A stretch of 64,000 bases of DNA, taken from Tolypothrix campylonemoides VB511288. GTDB taxonomy: Bacteria; Cyanobacteriota; Cyanobacteriia; Cyanobacteriales; Nostocaceae. Under the pieces are notes generated by a model. That model had not been told where the DNA came from, made no database searches, and saw only the letters and a program-made list of their open reading frames with translations. Shown here one piece after another: positions 23,350 through 31,832 of this stretch. The stretch spans positions 169,106 to 233,105 of the forward strand of contig JXCB02000044.1 in NCBI GenBank assembly GCA_000828075.3, written 5' to 3'. The translations under genes were made by a program, and so were the position numbers. Every line of letters starts with the position of its first letter. Position 1 is the stretch's first letter.

Positions 23350-26300
23350 ATGCCTACCCACGATATTATAGACAACCGCAATCAAAAATTAGTAGACCAA
23401 ATTAAACGCATTCTCGATTCAACAGAAGCGGCACATTTTGCGGTAGGTTATTTCTTCCTTTCGGGTTTCACCGCCATTGCGGAACGCCTAACCAGTATTA
23501 AAGAATTACGCTTGCTCATTGGCAATACTAGCAACCGCGAAACCATCGAACAAATAGCCCAAGGATACCGCAGATTAGAATTAATTGAAGATAAAATCGA
23601 AGCGCAAAAATATCCTAAGCGCAGTGAAGAAAAGCGGATGGCGAATGAAACAGCAGCCAATATCCGTTCCAGCATTGAATTGATGGATCAGACGGATGAA
23701 GCCGAGACACTGGTTAAAAACCTAGTGCAAATGATAGAAGAAAAACGGCTTCACGTCCGCGTTTACACAAAAGGAACTTTACACGCTAAAGCCTATATTT
23801 TTGATTACGGTACTGTTTATGATAATAAAGGTAGAGCTTTAGAGCGTCAAGAAAAAGGTATTGCGATCATAGGTTCATCTAATCTTACCCTTTCTGGTAT
23901 TACACACAATACTGAACTGAATGTAACCATCCACGGAAACGATAACCATACAGAATTAACTCATTGGTTTAATGAATTATGGAACGAAGCAGAAGATTTT
24001 AATGAAGCGTTAATGAGAGAAATGAAACAATCTTGGGCGGGTTTACCTGTCCGTCCTTATGATGTTTACTATAAAACTCTCTACGCTCTAGTCAAAGATA
24101 GATTAGAAGATACTGCGCCAAAAGATTTAATTATAGAAGACGAAATTAGTAAAAAATTAGCAGATTTTCAAAAAGTAGCTGTTAATAATGCCGTACAAAA
24201 TATCAGAGACTATGGAGGTGCTTTTGTCTCAGATGTCGTAGGGCTTGGTAAGAGTTTTATTGGTGCTGCAATTGTTAAAAGATTTGAACAAGTAGAACGC
24301 GCACGTCCTTTAATTATTTGTCCTGCACCACTAAAAGAAATGTGGGATAGATATGATGAAGTCTACCAGTTAAATGCTCGCGTTCTTTCAATGGGAATGT
24401 TAAAAGAAGATGACGATGGAGATGTGAAAACATTATTAAATGATTTTAGATTTAAAGATAGAGATTTTGTACTTATAGATGAAAGCCATAACCTACGGAA
24501 TAATAGCACTCAAAGATACAAAGTAGTCGAAGCCTTTTTAGGTGCTGGTAAACGTTGTTGCTTTTTAACAGCTACTCCCCGAAATAAAACTGCTTGGGAT
24601 ATTTATCACCAACTAAAATTATTCCATCAAGATGAGAAAACTGATTTACCAATAGACCCACCTAATTTAAAAGAATATTTTCAATTAGTAGAAAAGGGTG
24701 AGAAAAAATTACCAGAATTACTCTCTCATATCCTCATCCGCCGTACCCGCAACCACATCTTGCGTTTTTACGGTTTTGACTCAAAAACTCATCAACAAGT
24801 TGATCCAACTAACTTTAAAGAGTATTTAGACGGAACCCGACGCGCTTATGTCATCGTTGGTGGTAAGCATCGGTTTTTCCCCAAACGCGAACTAGAAACC
24901 ATCGAGTACAGCATTGAGGACACATACCAAGGACTGTATCAGGATTTACGTCAATACATGGGTAAATCTCGCAAGCGTCAACTGGTTAAACCACCCACAA
25001 ACGAACTTAGCTATGCGCGTTATGGACTATGGAATTATGTTTTGAAAGACAAACAAAAGCAAGAACCTTATAACACTTTGCAACGTGCAGGTGCTAATCT
25101 ACGGGGTTTAATGCGAGTGCTATTGTTTAAGCGCTTTGAGTCGAGTGTTTACGCTTTTCAAGAAACTCTCAAAAAATTATTGATAGTGCATGAAAGATTT
25201 TTAAAAGCACTGTCTCATGGATTCGTCCCCGCAGGAGAAGAAGCACAAACTCTGCTATCGGAAGATTATAACCAAGCAGAAGAACAAGACTTGATGGATG
25301 CATTGCAGAAGGTATCTAATAAATATGATCTAGCTGATTTTGATGCAAAAAAGTTACAACAGCATATCGAGCATGATATTAAACTGCTAAAAAATATTTT
25401 GGCATTAGTTGAACCAATTACTCCTGATAAAGACGCCAAATTACAGACTCTTATCAATTGGTTATCTAAACCAAATTTAAAAAATAAAAAACGGCTTATT
25501 TTTACACAGTACGCCGATACAGCAAAGTATTTATACGAGAATTTAAACCCAGACGGTAAGAATAATGACATTGATGTAATTTATAGCGGTAACAACAAAA
25601 ATAAAGCACGTGTAGTCGGAAGATTTGCACCTAACGCTAATAAAGAATATAAATTTAAACCAGGAGAATCAGAACTTAATACGTTGATTGCTACCGATGT
25701 TTTGGCAGAAGGTTTAAACCTGCAAGATGGTGATTTAATCATTAATTATGATTTGCATTGGAACCCAGTTAAACTCATTCAGCGTTTTGGTCGGATTGAC
25801 CGAATTGGCAGTGATAAAGATGTCATTTATGGATATAACTTTTTACCAGAACTAGGTATTGAGCGTAATTTAGGTTTGAAACAAAAACTTAAAAACAGAA
25901 TACAAGAAATTCACGATACCATCGGTGAAGATGCTGCCATTCTTGATAAAACAGAACAACTTAACGAAGAAGCAATGTATGCCATTTACGAACAAAATGG
26001 TAAACAGTTGAGTTTATTTGATATTGAGGATGAAGATAATTTCTTAGATTTAAATGAAGCTGAGGAAATCTTGAGAAAATTACAAAAAGATAACCCTGGT
26101 GAATTCGATCGCATCGCCAATTTACCGCATGGTATTCGCACTGCTAAATTTTCCATGCTGAAGGGCACATACATTTTCTGTGAAGCTTCTGACCCTAATC
26201 GACCTGATATTAAAGGCTACCAGCAATTATTTTTACTAGATGAGAAGGGGAATATAGCCTCCAGGGACATCCCCCGTATTCTCGGTGCAATTAAAGCTGA

Positions 26301-26715
26301 CGATACCACGCCCACTTTGACACTCCCCAAAGATCATAACTCTGCTGTAATGCACATCAAGCGTCAATTTGCTGAGGAAGTAAAGCATCGCCAAGCGGAA
26401 AGGGAATTTAACCAGCGCTTGACTCAAGGACAAAAGTATATTCTGCGGGAACTAAGGATATTTTTTAAGTCAACTACAGATGAGGAAGTAAAAAGTCAGA
26501 TCAATATTTTAGAAAAAGTGTTTCGCGCTTCAGTGAACCAAGCAATTAACCGAGAGTTAAATAAATTGCGGCGTGATGGTTTCACTAGTCAGGAATTATT
26601 CAATCAACTGAGACAGATTTATCGTCAACATAATATGCACGAGTGGCAAGATAATAGTTTGCCTACACTATCTCAACCAATACCCGTAATTGTTTGTAGT
26701 GAGGCTTTGGTATGA
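23350..26715 (+). CDS. PLD-nuclease / SNF2-type helicase fusion
   Basis: 1121 residues. An N-terminal phospholipase-D-type nuclease domain has one HKD-like motif (HAKAYIF at 145-151 with GSSNLTLSG at 175-183). A superfamily 2 helicase follows: motif I GLGKS near 298, DESH near 377, TATPRNKTAWD near 400, and TDVLAEGLNLQ with LIQRFGRIDRIGS near 810. A long coiled helical tail follows. PLD plus SNF2 is seen in DNA restriction and defence proteins, where the helicase translocates and the PLD dimer cuts. It starts 3 bp after the PIN gene. The predicted partner is the methyltransferase at 19038. Confidence 0.88.
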   Translation: MPTHDIIDNRNQKLVDQIKRILDSTEAAHFAVGYFFLSGFTAIAERLTSIKELRLLIGNTSNRETIEQIAQGYRRLELIEDKIEAQKYPKRSEEKRMANETAANIRSSIELMDQTDEAETLVKNLVQMIEEKRLHVRVYTKGTLHAKAYIFDYGTVYDNKGRALERQEKGIAIIGSSNLTLSGITHNTELNVTIHGNDNHTELTHWFNELWNEAEDFNEALMREMKQSWAGLPVRPYDVYYKTLYALVKDRLEDTAPKDLIIEDEISKKLADFQKVAVNNAVQNIRDYGGAFVSDVVGLGKSFIGAAIVKRFEQVERARPLIICPAPLKEMWDRYDEVYQLNARVLSMGMLKEDDDGDVKTLLNDFRFKDRDFVLIDESHNLRNNSTQRYKVVEAFLGAGKRCCFLTATPRNKTAWDIYHQLKLFHQDEKTDLPIDPPNLKEYFQLVEKGEKKLPELLSHILIRRTRNHILRFYGFDSKTHQQVDPTNFKEYLDGTRRAYVIVGGKHRFFPKRELETIEYSIEDTYQGLYQDLRQYMGKSRKRQLVKPPTNELSYARYGLWNYVLKDKQKQEPYNTLQRAGANLRGLMRVLLFKRFESSVYAFQETLKKLLIVHERFLKALSHGFVPAGEEAQTLLSEDYNQAEEQDLMDALQKVSNKYDLADFDAKKLQQHIEHDIKLLKNILALVEPITPDKDAKLQTLINWLSKPNLKNKKRLIFTQYADTAKYLYENLNPDGKNNDIDVIYSGNNKNKARVVGRFAPNANKEYKFKPGESELNTLIATDVLAEGLNLQDGDLIINYDLHWNPVKLIQRFGRIDRIGSDKDVIYGYNFLPELGIERNLGLKQKLKNRIQEIHDTIGEDAAILDKTEQLNEEAMYAIYEQNGKQLSLFDIEDEDNFLDLNEAEEILRKLQKDNPGEFDRIANLPHGIRTAKFSMLKGTYIFCEASDPNRPDIKGYQQLFLLDEKGNIASRDIPRILGAIKADDTTPTLTLPKDHNSAVMHIKRQFAEEVKHRQAEREFNQRLTQGQKYILRELRIFFKSTTDEEVKSQINILEKVFRASVNQAINRELNKLRRDGFTSQELFNQLRQIYRQHNMHEWQDNSLPTLSQPIPVIVCSEALV

Positions 26716-26763
26716 CTTCATCAAATCAGGAGTTGCTTGTGATACTTTACCATTTCCGCAAAA

Positions 26764-28119
26764 CTAAACCATAGTTCTGCCCATTCCTAACCACTCTTTA
26801 ATCTCCTCAATCAACCAGTGGCGTTCCACCGTAGCCAAAGGACTGGAGGTAAATTTCCGTGTCCCAGAATATTCAATTGTTACACCTCGCGGTGCGGAAC
26901 CCTGCTGAACTATCTCTTCGTAGACTTTAGTAATCAGTGAAGTTTTTCCCCGACGCCACCAATAGCATAAACCAAACAACTTCCAGCGGATTTCAAAATT
27001 TTCCTGGTCAAAGTATAAGTCCGTGTGTCTAAAAGCAGGTAGCACTGTTGCTTGGAATAGCACAAGCAGCAAAGCTAAAAGAGGCAAAATCAAAATATAT
27101 AATATCTCAGAACCGCCTCCTGTTGTTGCCAGATTAAGCCAATGTGGCAGCTGCCAGACAAAAGGAGTCATAAGTCCAATGAGATAGAATAATTTGAAGG
27201 CTTTTCCTCCGCGTCTGGGAATTTTGATTTCTATCTTATGAGCAGACTTTTTGATTTGAATCCGACTACCTGTAGGCTTGGGGCTAGTCTGCGGTGGGCT
27301 GAGTGCGTGTTTGTTCTTGAGTGCATCTAGTGCTTGACGAGCAGTACTGAGACGTTCTGTAACATTTGGTTCTGTAAGTTTACCAATCCAATTCACAAAA
27401 CCCACATCGATACTCACCCTGTCAGCAAATTGGATGCGGGAATCTCGATATGGTAAATCAGCAGGCGGTGTCCCTGTAAGCAGATGAATCAAGGTTGCGC
27501 CTACAGCATACAAGTCAGAGGCGGGAACAGCACGACCTCCAAACTGTTCCATTGGCACATAGCCGTAAGTTCCCACGACTGTGAAGGTAGCGCCTTCTAA
27601 TACCGCTTGGTCTTGCACTGCGCCAAAGTCTACCAGGTAAACCCGCTCATCCTGACCCCAAATTAAATTGCTGGGTTTGATATCTCGATGCAGTACAGGA
27701 GGGTCGAGTTCGTGCAGGTAGACGAGAATGGTTAAAATTTCCACCGCTATCTTTTCTACCTGTGACTCCCAAAAGCGATGACCCCTATCCAACAGTTCCT
27801 GGAATGATGCTCCGGGAATGTAACTCTGCACCAACCCAAACCAGGGAAATCTCGAACCTGGCTGCTGTTCCAAGACAAAGTAATCTCGATACTTGGGAAT
27901 CCGGGGATGATCAAGATTTTTTAGCACTTGAGCCTCACGCTCAAACAGCTTGCTTTCATCCCAATGCATCTGCGGACTAAGAGTCAGCAGCTTGACAACA
28001 ACTTGTTCTTGGGATTGTGTACCCAAATCTACTGCTAACCAAGTTTGACGACTAGCATCTTGCCCTAATTTTTCTTGAAGTTGATAGCGCTTGCAGAGTA
28101 ACTGTCCCGCTTCTACCAT
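26764..28119 (-). CDS. membrane Ser/Thr protein kinase (paralogue A)
   Basis: 451 residues. The Hanks-type kinase domain spans about residues 10-270: YQLQEKLGQDASRQTWLAVD (glycine-poor loop), VVVKLL with the ATP-binding Lys, VLHRDIKPSNLIWG, VYLVDFGAVQD and APE-like VPMEQFGGRA. Two hydrophobic segments (LFYLIGLMTPFVWQLP and ILYILILPLLALLLVLFQ) lie near residues 310-360, followed by a short beta-rich tail with VTIEYSGTRKF. Substrates unknown. It is 18 bp downstream of a closely similar kinase (28138) and converges on the helicase gene with 48 bp between stops. Confidence 0.92.
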   Translation of the reverse strand: MVEAGQLLCKRYQLQEKLGQDASRQTWLAVDLGTQSQEQVVVKLLTLSPQMHWDESKLFEREAQVLKNLDHPRIPKYRDYFVLEQQPGSRFPWFGLVQSYIPGASFQELLDRGHRFWESQVEKIAVEILTILVYLHELDPPVLHRDIKPSNLIWGQDERVYLVDFGAVQDQAVLEGATFTVVGTYGYVPMEQFGGRAVPASDLYAVGATLIHLLTGTPPADLPYRDSRIQFADRVSIDVGFVNWIGKLTEPNVTERLSTARQALDALKNKHALSPPQTSPKPTGSRIQIKKSAHKIEIKIPRRGGKAFKLFYLIGLMTPFVWQLPHWLNLATTGGGSEILYILILPLLALLLVLFQATVLPAFRHTDLYFDQENFEIRWKLFGLCYWWRRGKTSLITKVYEEIVQQGSAPRGVTIEYSGTRKFTSSPLATVERHWLIEEIKEWLGMGRTMV

Positions 28120-28137
28120 AACCTTTGAACCTAAAAC

Positions 28138-29451
28138 CTAAAGTCCCAACCAATGCTTGATTTCATACACCAGCCAACGGCATGCGTCGTGAGAAAGAGG
28201 TGGCGTTAATCTTCCAAACGAATACTCTTCGACACCAACTGCAAGAGTGACTTCAGCAATTTTATTGTTGGCAAAGCCACCAGAGTCACTTTTGAAAACT
28301 TTGTCAATCTCTAAAACATTTCCTCGCTGTCTTTTGATGCGAAAACCCAGTAATTTCACCTCAATTTCAAATTGCTGATGGTCAAAGTAGACATTTGTTT
28401 CCACTAAGACAGGTAAGATAAACCAAGCCGGTAATAGTAGACTACCTGTCAACCAAAGCCAATACATCCACGAACTATTGGTCAAAACCGACAACCAAAA
28501 CAACCAAAATCCGAACCCTGCTACAACAAGCCAATTTCTCGGACTAGTGACCACCTTACGCCAAGGGACAGGAAGTTTAATTTGCAAGCGGCTAGGTGAT
28601 TTTTTTAGCCAAATACAGCTTTCTGGAAGGCGTGGACTAGCAACTTTGATAGCATTTTGATTAGCTTTGAGAGCCTCAAGCGCCTGTTGAGCGCTCTTGA
28701 AACGTCTTTCTAGATTAGGCTGGGTCAGTTGCTCCAACCAACGAGCAAACCCAGGATTGAGCCTGACAAGGTGAGCAAACTGCAAGCGAGAATCCTTTTG
28801 AGGTAAATCCGCTGGAGAAATACCTGTTACTAGATGAATTAACGTTGCTCCCAAGGCATAAAGATCAGATGCTGGAGTCGCCCTTCCGCCAAACTGTTCC
28901 AAGGGTGCATATCCATAAGTTCCCACTACAGTAAAAGTGGCTCCTTCTTTAGCAGCGCGGTCTTGTACTGCACCAAAATCAACCAAATAAATCCGAGAAT
29001 CTTTACCTAATAACAAATTGCTCGGCTTAATATCCCGATGCAGCACAGGAGGGCTCAAACCATGCAGGTAAATCAGAATTTTTAGGATATTAGCAGCAAT
29101 TTTGCGAACTTCTGGCTCTGCAAACACTTTACCCTGAGCCAGTAATTCCTTGAGTGATGTGCCAGGAATATACTCCTGAACTAACCCAAAGTAGAATAAC
29201 TGGTTATCAAGGCAAAAATAATTGCGATACTCGGGAATGCGAGGATGGTTGAGATGTTTCAAGACCTGTGCTTCTCGCTCAAACAGTCTTAAATTCTCCC
29301 ACTGCATTTGGTCGCTAAAAGTGAGCAGTTTCACCACAACGTCCTCTTGTGTTGACAAATCCTGTGCTAACCAGGTTTGACGACCTGCACTTTCAGCCAA
29401 TTTTTCTTTAAGTTGATAGCGATTATCTAAGACCTGTTGCGTTTGCAGCAT
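28138..29451 (-). CDS. membrane Ser/Thr protein kinase (paralogue B)
   Basis: 437 residues from ATG 29451 (MLQTQQVLDNRYQLKEKLAE); AAGGA lies 11 nt upstream, inside the GTG-started extension to 29472, so the ATG is preferred. Domain order is as in the neighbouring paralogue: VLHRDIKPSNLLLG, IYLVDFGAVQD, YAPLEQFGGRA, two membrane helices (NWLVVAGFGFWLFWLSVL and YWLWLTGSLLLPAWFILP) and a C-terminal tail VNVYFDHQQFEIEVKL-like. The two genes arose by tandem duplication and are probably co-transcribed. What they sense is unknown. Confidence 0.92.
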   Translation of the reverse strand: MLQTQQVLDNRYQLKEKLAESAGRQTWLAQDLSTQEDVVVKLLTFSDQMQWENLRLFEREAQVLKHLNHPRIPEYRNYFCLDNQLFYFGLVQEYIPGTSLKELLAQGKVFAEPEVRKIAANILKILIYLHGLSPPVLHRDIKPSNLLLGKDSRIYLVDFGAVQDRAAKEGATFTVVGTYGYAPLEQFGGRATPASDLYALGATLIHLVTGISPADLPQKDSRLQFAHLVRLNPGFARWLEQLTQPNLERRFKSAQQALEALKANQNAIKVASPRLPESCIWLKKSPSRLQIKLPVPWRKVVTSPRNWLVVAGFGFWLFWLSVLTNSSWMYWLWLTGSLLLPAWFILPVLVETNVYFDHQQFEIEVKLLGFRIKRQRGNVLEIDKVFKSDSGGFANNKIAEVTLAVGVEEYSFGRLTPPLSHDACRWLVYEIKHWLGL

Positions 29452-30354
29452 CGTGTCGCTATTCCTTAACACTTTTGTCCCAAAATGGCACTATGGATCG
29501 TCCTGAAATCAACTTCTTGGCTAATATAGAGACTTACCATACTACATATATAATATTTTGAACTACGCATACAGTCGTTGACTTTTCAAGAACGCTCGGC
29601 ATATAGAGGAATTTTGCTAGTAGTACCCGCGAAGGAAAAGAAACGATGCCATCATAGGGAGATATTTTTTAACTTATGTGCTAATACAAATTATCTACTG
29701 AGTGAAATAACTCTATTCCGGATTTTCTGTCAAATATTTAGCAAAACTCAGATATTTAACAGGAAGGAGAGGAAAGGCGAAATAAAATCTTTTGGTATAA
29801 TTAATGTTCATTAGTGATACGCTTTAATGGCATATTTACTTATAAAAATGCCAAATAAGTTTTTTATCCTAGTGGTCTGTCCCAAAAGTTTTGATAGGTT
29901 TGCAGTCAGCATTTAAGTGCTTTAAAAGGCAGCATTTCAGTCCTGACTACGAAATTATTTGCCCCTCAGAATTAATGGGACAGACCACTAGTAAATATTA
30001 TAATTTTTATACAGCTTGCTGTGTTGGTTCTGTTGAGTAAACAACTCACAAAAATAGGATGGGCATTGCCCACCCTAAGGTAAATATTTATTTCAGTTAA
30101 TTGACAAAGGCTATACTTTAGCAAATCAAAGTTGCATAAGATATTCTCACCAAGAAAGAACTCAGGAGTCAGAACTCAGAAGTCAGAATATTAAACGCGT
30201 TTTCTCGTTATGAGTTAAGAGTTCGCTTTCCTGAGAACTGGTTCCGAGCAAGCGAATTTATTCGTGGAAAAAAAGAAAGTTTTCCGCGTTGCTATACCCA
30301 CGGATGAAATCCGTGGGGATGTTCTGATTACCTAGCTACGGTTCTGTGTTCTTC
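29452..30354. other. gene-free stretch with a MITE and hairpins
   Basis: No credible gene. Besides the TA-type MITE at 29870-29990, it holds GGGCATTGCCC at 30062-30072 within a GGATGGGCAT/GCCCACCC dyad, short GAGTCAGAACTCAGAAGTCAG direct repeats near 30165, and a hairpin CCCACGGATgaaATCCGTGGG near 30297-30317 just past the stop of the methyltransferase, where it could end transcription from that side although no T-run follows. Confidence 0.5.
29870..29990. mobile_element. 121-bp MITE with TA ends
   Basis: TAGTGGTCTGTCCCA at the left is mirrored at the right (TAGTGGTCTGTCCCA when read inward), a 15-bp perfect inverted repeat bounded by TA. Such ends fit non-autonomous relatives of IS630/Tc1-mariner elements, which duplicate TA. 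The interior has no reading frame. Confidence 0.8.
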
Positions 30355-31254
30355 TTAATTAAGTTGGCTGCTGTAAGCACTATACCCATAAGCCAAAGTT
30401 TCTTTCATAGCAGCTGACGGCTTAAGACTTCTGTTAATCAATTTAGCAAACGGTACCCGGATTCCTTTAATTGTTTCCGGTAGAATGGCATATTCTTGTG
30501 TTGGTTCCACAGTGTATTGTGGACACTTTTCTTTCATTCCACAAGCAGTTAACATTGCTTCTATTTCAGATGCAGAGTATTGCTTGAGATAAATTGAATT
30601 CTGTTTTGGACTGAGTTTTCTCACCAAATTATGAATTTTATGAGAAGGACAAGACTTGTTGTGGAAGGAATGATTGAAAACGAACATTCCACCTGGTTTA
30701 AGTACACGAGATATCTCAACCAGCAGATTTCTGATTTGTGGCTCTGGTATATGCATAAAAACGCAGTTAGAAATTACCAAGTCTACAGAATTATCTTCTA
30801 AAGCTAATAACTCAGCAGAAGCACAAATAATGTAAAACTCTGCTTCCGGAAAAAAATCATATTCTTGCTTACACTTGAGTAACCGTCGCAATAAAGATTC
30901 AGAAATATCAATACCGTAATATTTCTTACATTTTAAATTTTTATCCTTTGAAAGGAACAAAGGAATCCGACCGTAACCACAGCCAATTTCCAGAATAGAA
31001 TCTACAGACTTGTTGATAGGAAACTTATTCCAAGTTCCTCCAGGTCTTCCGGTAAGAAGAGTGTAATCTTGTTTAATCCGCGATTTTTCTTTTGCTTGTT
31101 CAATTTTTTGGGAACCATAATATGTCTTACCAATTTTGTCCCATCTTTGTTTTTGTTCAGTACTATTCAACTGTTCGTAGTCTTTGGGGAAATAAATGCC
31201 ATCCCGTAGTTGAAAGTCATTTAAGCTAATTTTACTGTTTACTGATTGACTCAT
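30355..31254 (-). CDS. class I SAM-dependent methyltransferase
   Basis: 299 residues from ATG 31254 (MSQSVNSKISLNDFQLRDGI). An ATG five codons earlier is possible, but the GAGGAA that lies within those codons is correctly spaced (6-8 nt) for the second ATG. Motifs: LEIGCGYGRIPLFLS (SAM motif I), YGIDISESLL (motif II acidic residue), SVDLVISNCVFMHI and ISRVLKPGGMFVFNHSF. The family includes small-molecule, lipid and sugar methyltransferases; no substrate clue lies nearby. The gene stands alone. Confidence 0.85.
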   Translation of the reverse strand: MSQSVNSKISLNDFQLRDGIYFPKDYEQLNSTEQKQRWDKIGKTYYGSQKIEQAKEKSRIKQDYTLLTGRPGGTWNKFPINKSVDSILEIGCGYGRIPLFLSKDKNLKCKKYYGIDISESLLRRLLKCKQEYDFFPEAEFYIICASAELLALEDNSVDLVISNCVFMHIPEPQIRNLLVEISRVLKPGGMFVFNHSFHNKSCPSHKIHNLVRKLSPKQNSIYLKQYSASEIEAMLTACGMKEKCPQYTVEPTQEYAILPETIKGIRVPFAKLINRSLKPSAAMKETLAYGYSAYSSQLN

Positions 31255-31348
31255 TGGATTATTCCTCATGCATAGTTAAATATGTCGTCAGTTCTACTTT
31301 GAGAGGATGTTTTAAAAGTGATACCAAATTGCAATCATACAGACAAGT

Positions 31349-31483
31349 TGTCATGCTGAGCGTAACGAAGCGTAAGCGCAAAGCGCAGGCTCCTTCATGT
31401 GCGCAGCGTGTCCCTTTGGGAGTCAGCATCTCGCGAGATTCTTCCCTATGCCTGCAACACGTTACGCGAACGTCAGAATGACA
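31349..31483. repeat. interspersed repeat with TGTCATGCTGA ends
   Basis: TGTCATGCTGAGCG on the left and TGTCATTCTGAC (inward) on the right bracket 135 bp. Within it are CGTAACGAAGCG, AAGCGCAAAGCGC and ATCTCGCGAGAT palindromes. The end pair with an ATCTCGCGAGAT centre is a widely distributed bacterial intergenic repeat; here it has been enlarged by other repeats. Confidence 0.65.
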
Positions 31484-31572
31484 TATTTGAACGCAACTTG
31501 GTATGAGGGGATGTTGTAAGAAAGCTCACAAGGCTTAAACTGAAATTTGTAGATGCAGCACCTGATGAGCAA

Positions 31573-31718
31573 ATGACTAAAGCATATCCTAGCAAGTTGA
31601 CGTAGAAACAGTGGCAATTAATTGCAGACCTGTTTCCGGAAGCTAAACCGGGTGGTCGTCCATGCACCGTAGCCTTATTTGCCGTCGTCAATGCCATTCT
31701 CTATTGGTTGCAACAAAA
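31573..31718 (+). pseudogene. N-terminal remnant of an IS5/DUF4096-type transposase
   Basis: From ATG 31573 the reading is MTKAYPSKLT, a stop (TAG), then KQWQLIADLFPEAKPGGRP and ALFAVVNAILYWLQ. Intact transposases of this family begin MTKAYPSxLTxxQWxLIxPL and continue with a GGRPRxxxxxxVxNAILY motif, so identity is clear. The frame has an in-frame stop and the rest is missing. The catalytic DDE region is absent. Confidence 0.8.
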
Positions 31719-31832
31719 ACTACTCCACAATACCCAAAGCAGCTTTTCCATCAGCAACTGTGACTCTATTCAATACAACGTAAGAGGTCAGTACCGACAA
31801 AAGTAGAAGTGCGATCGCCAGACCGCTGTTGA

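Noticed and set aside
23350..26715. Assignment of the PLD-helicase operon to DISARM or BREX
   Set aside because: No DUF1998 (DrmB), PglZ, BrxC or BrxL-like gene is present; only a methyltransferase and one PLD-SNF2 fusion are seen.
29578..29814. 78-codon plus-strand frame between the kinases and the methyltransferase
   Set aside because: No start context, biased composition, and no recognisable motif in a repeat-rich gap.
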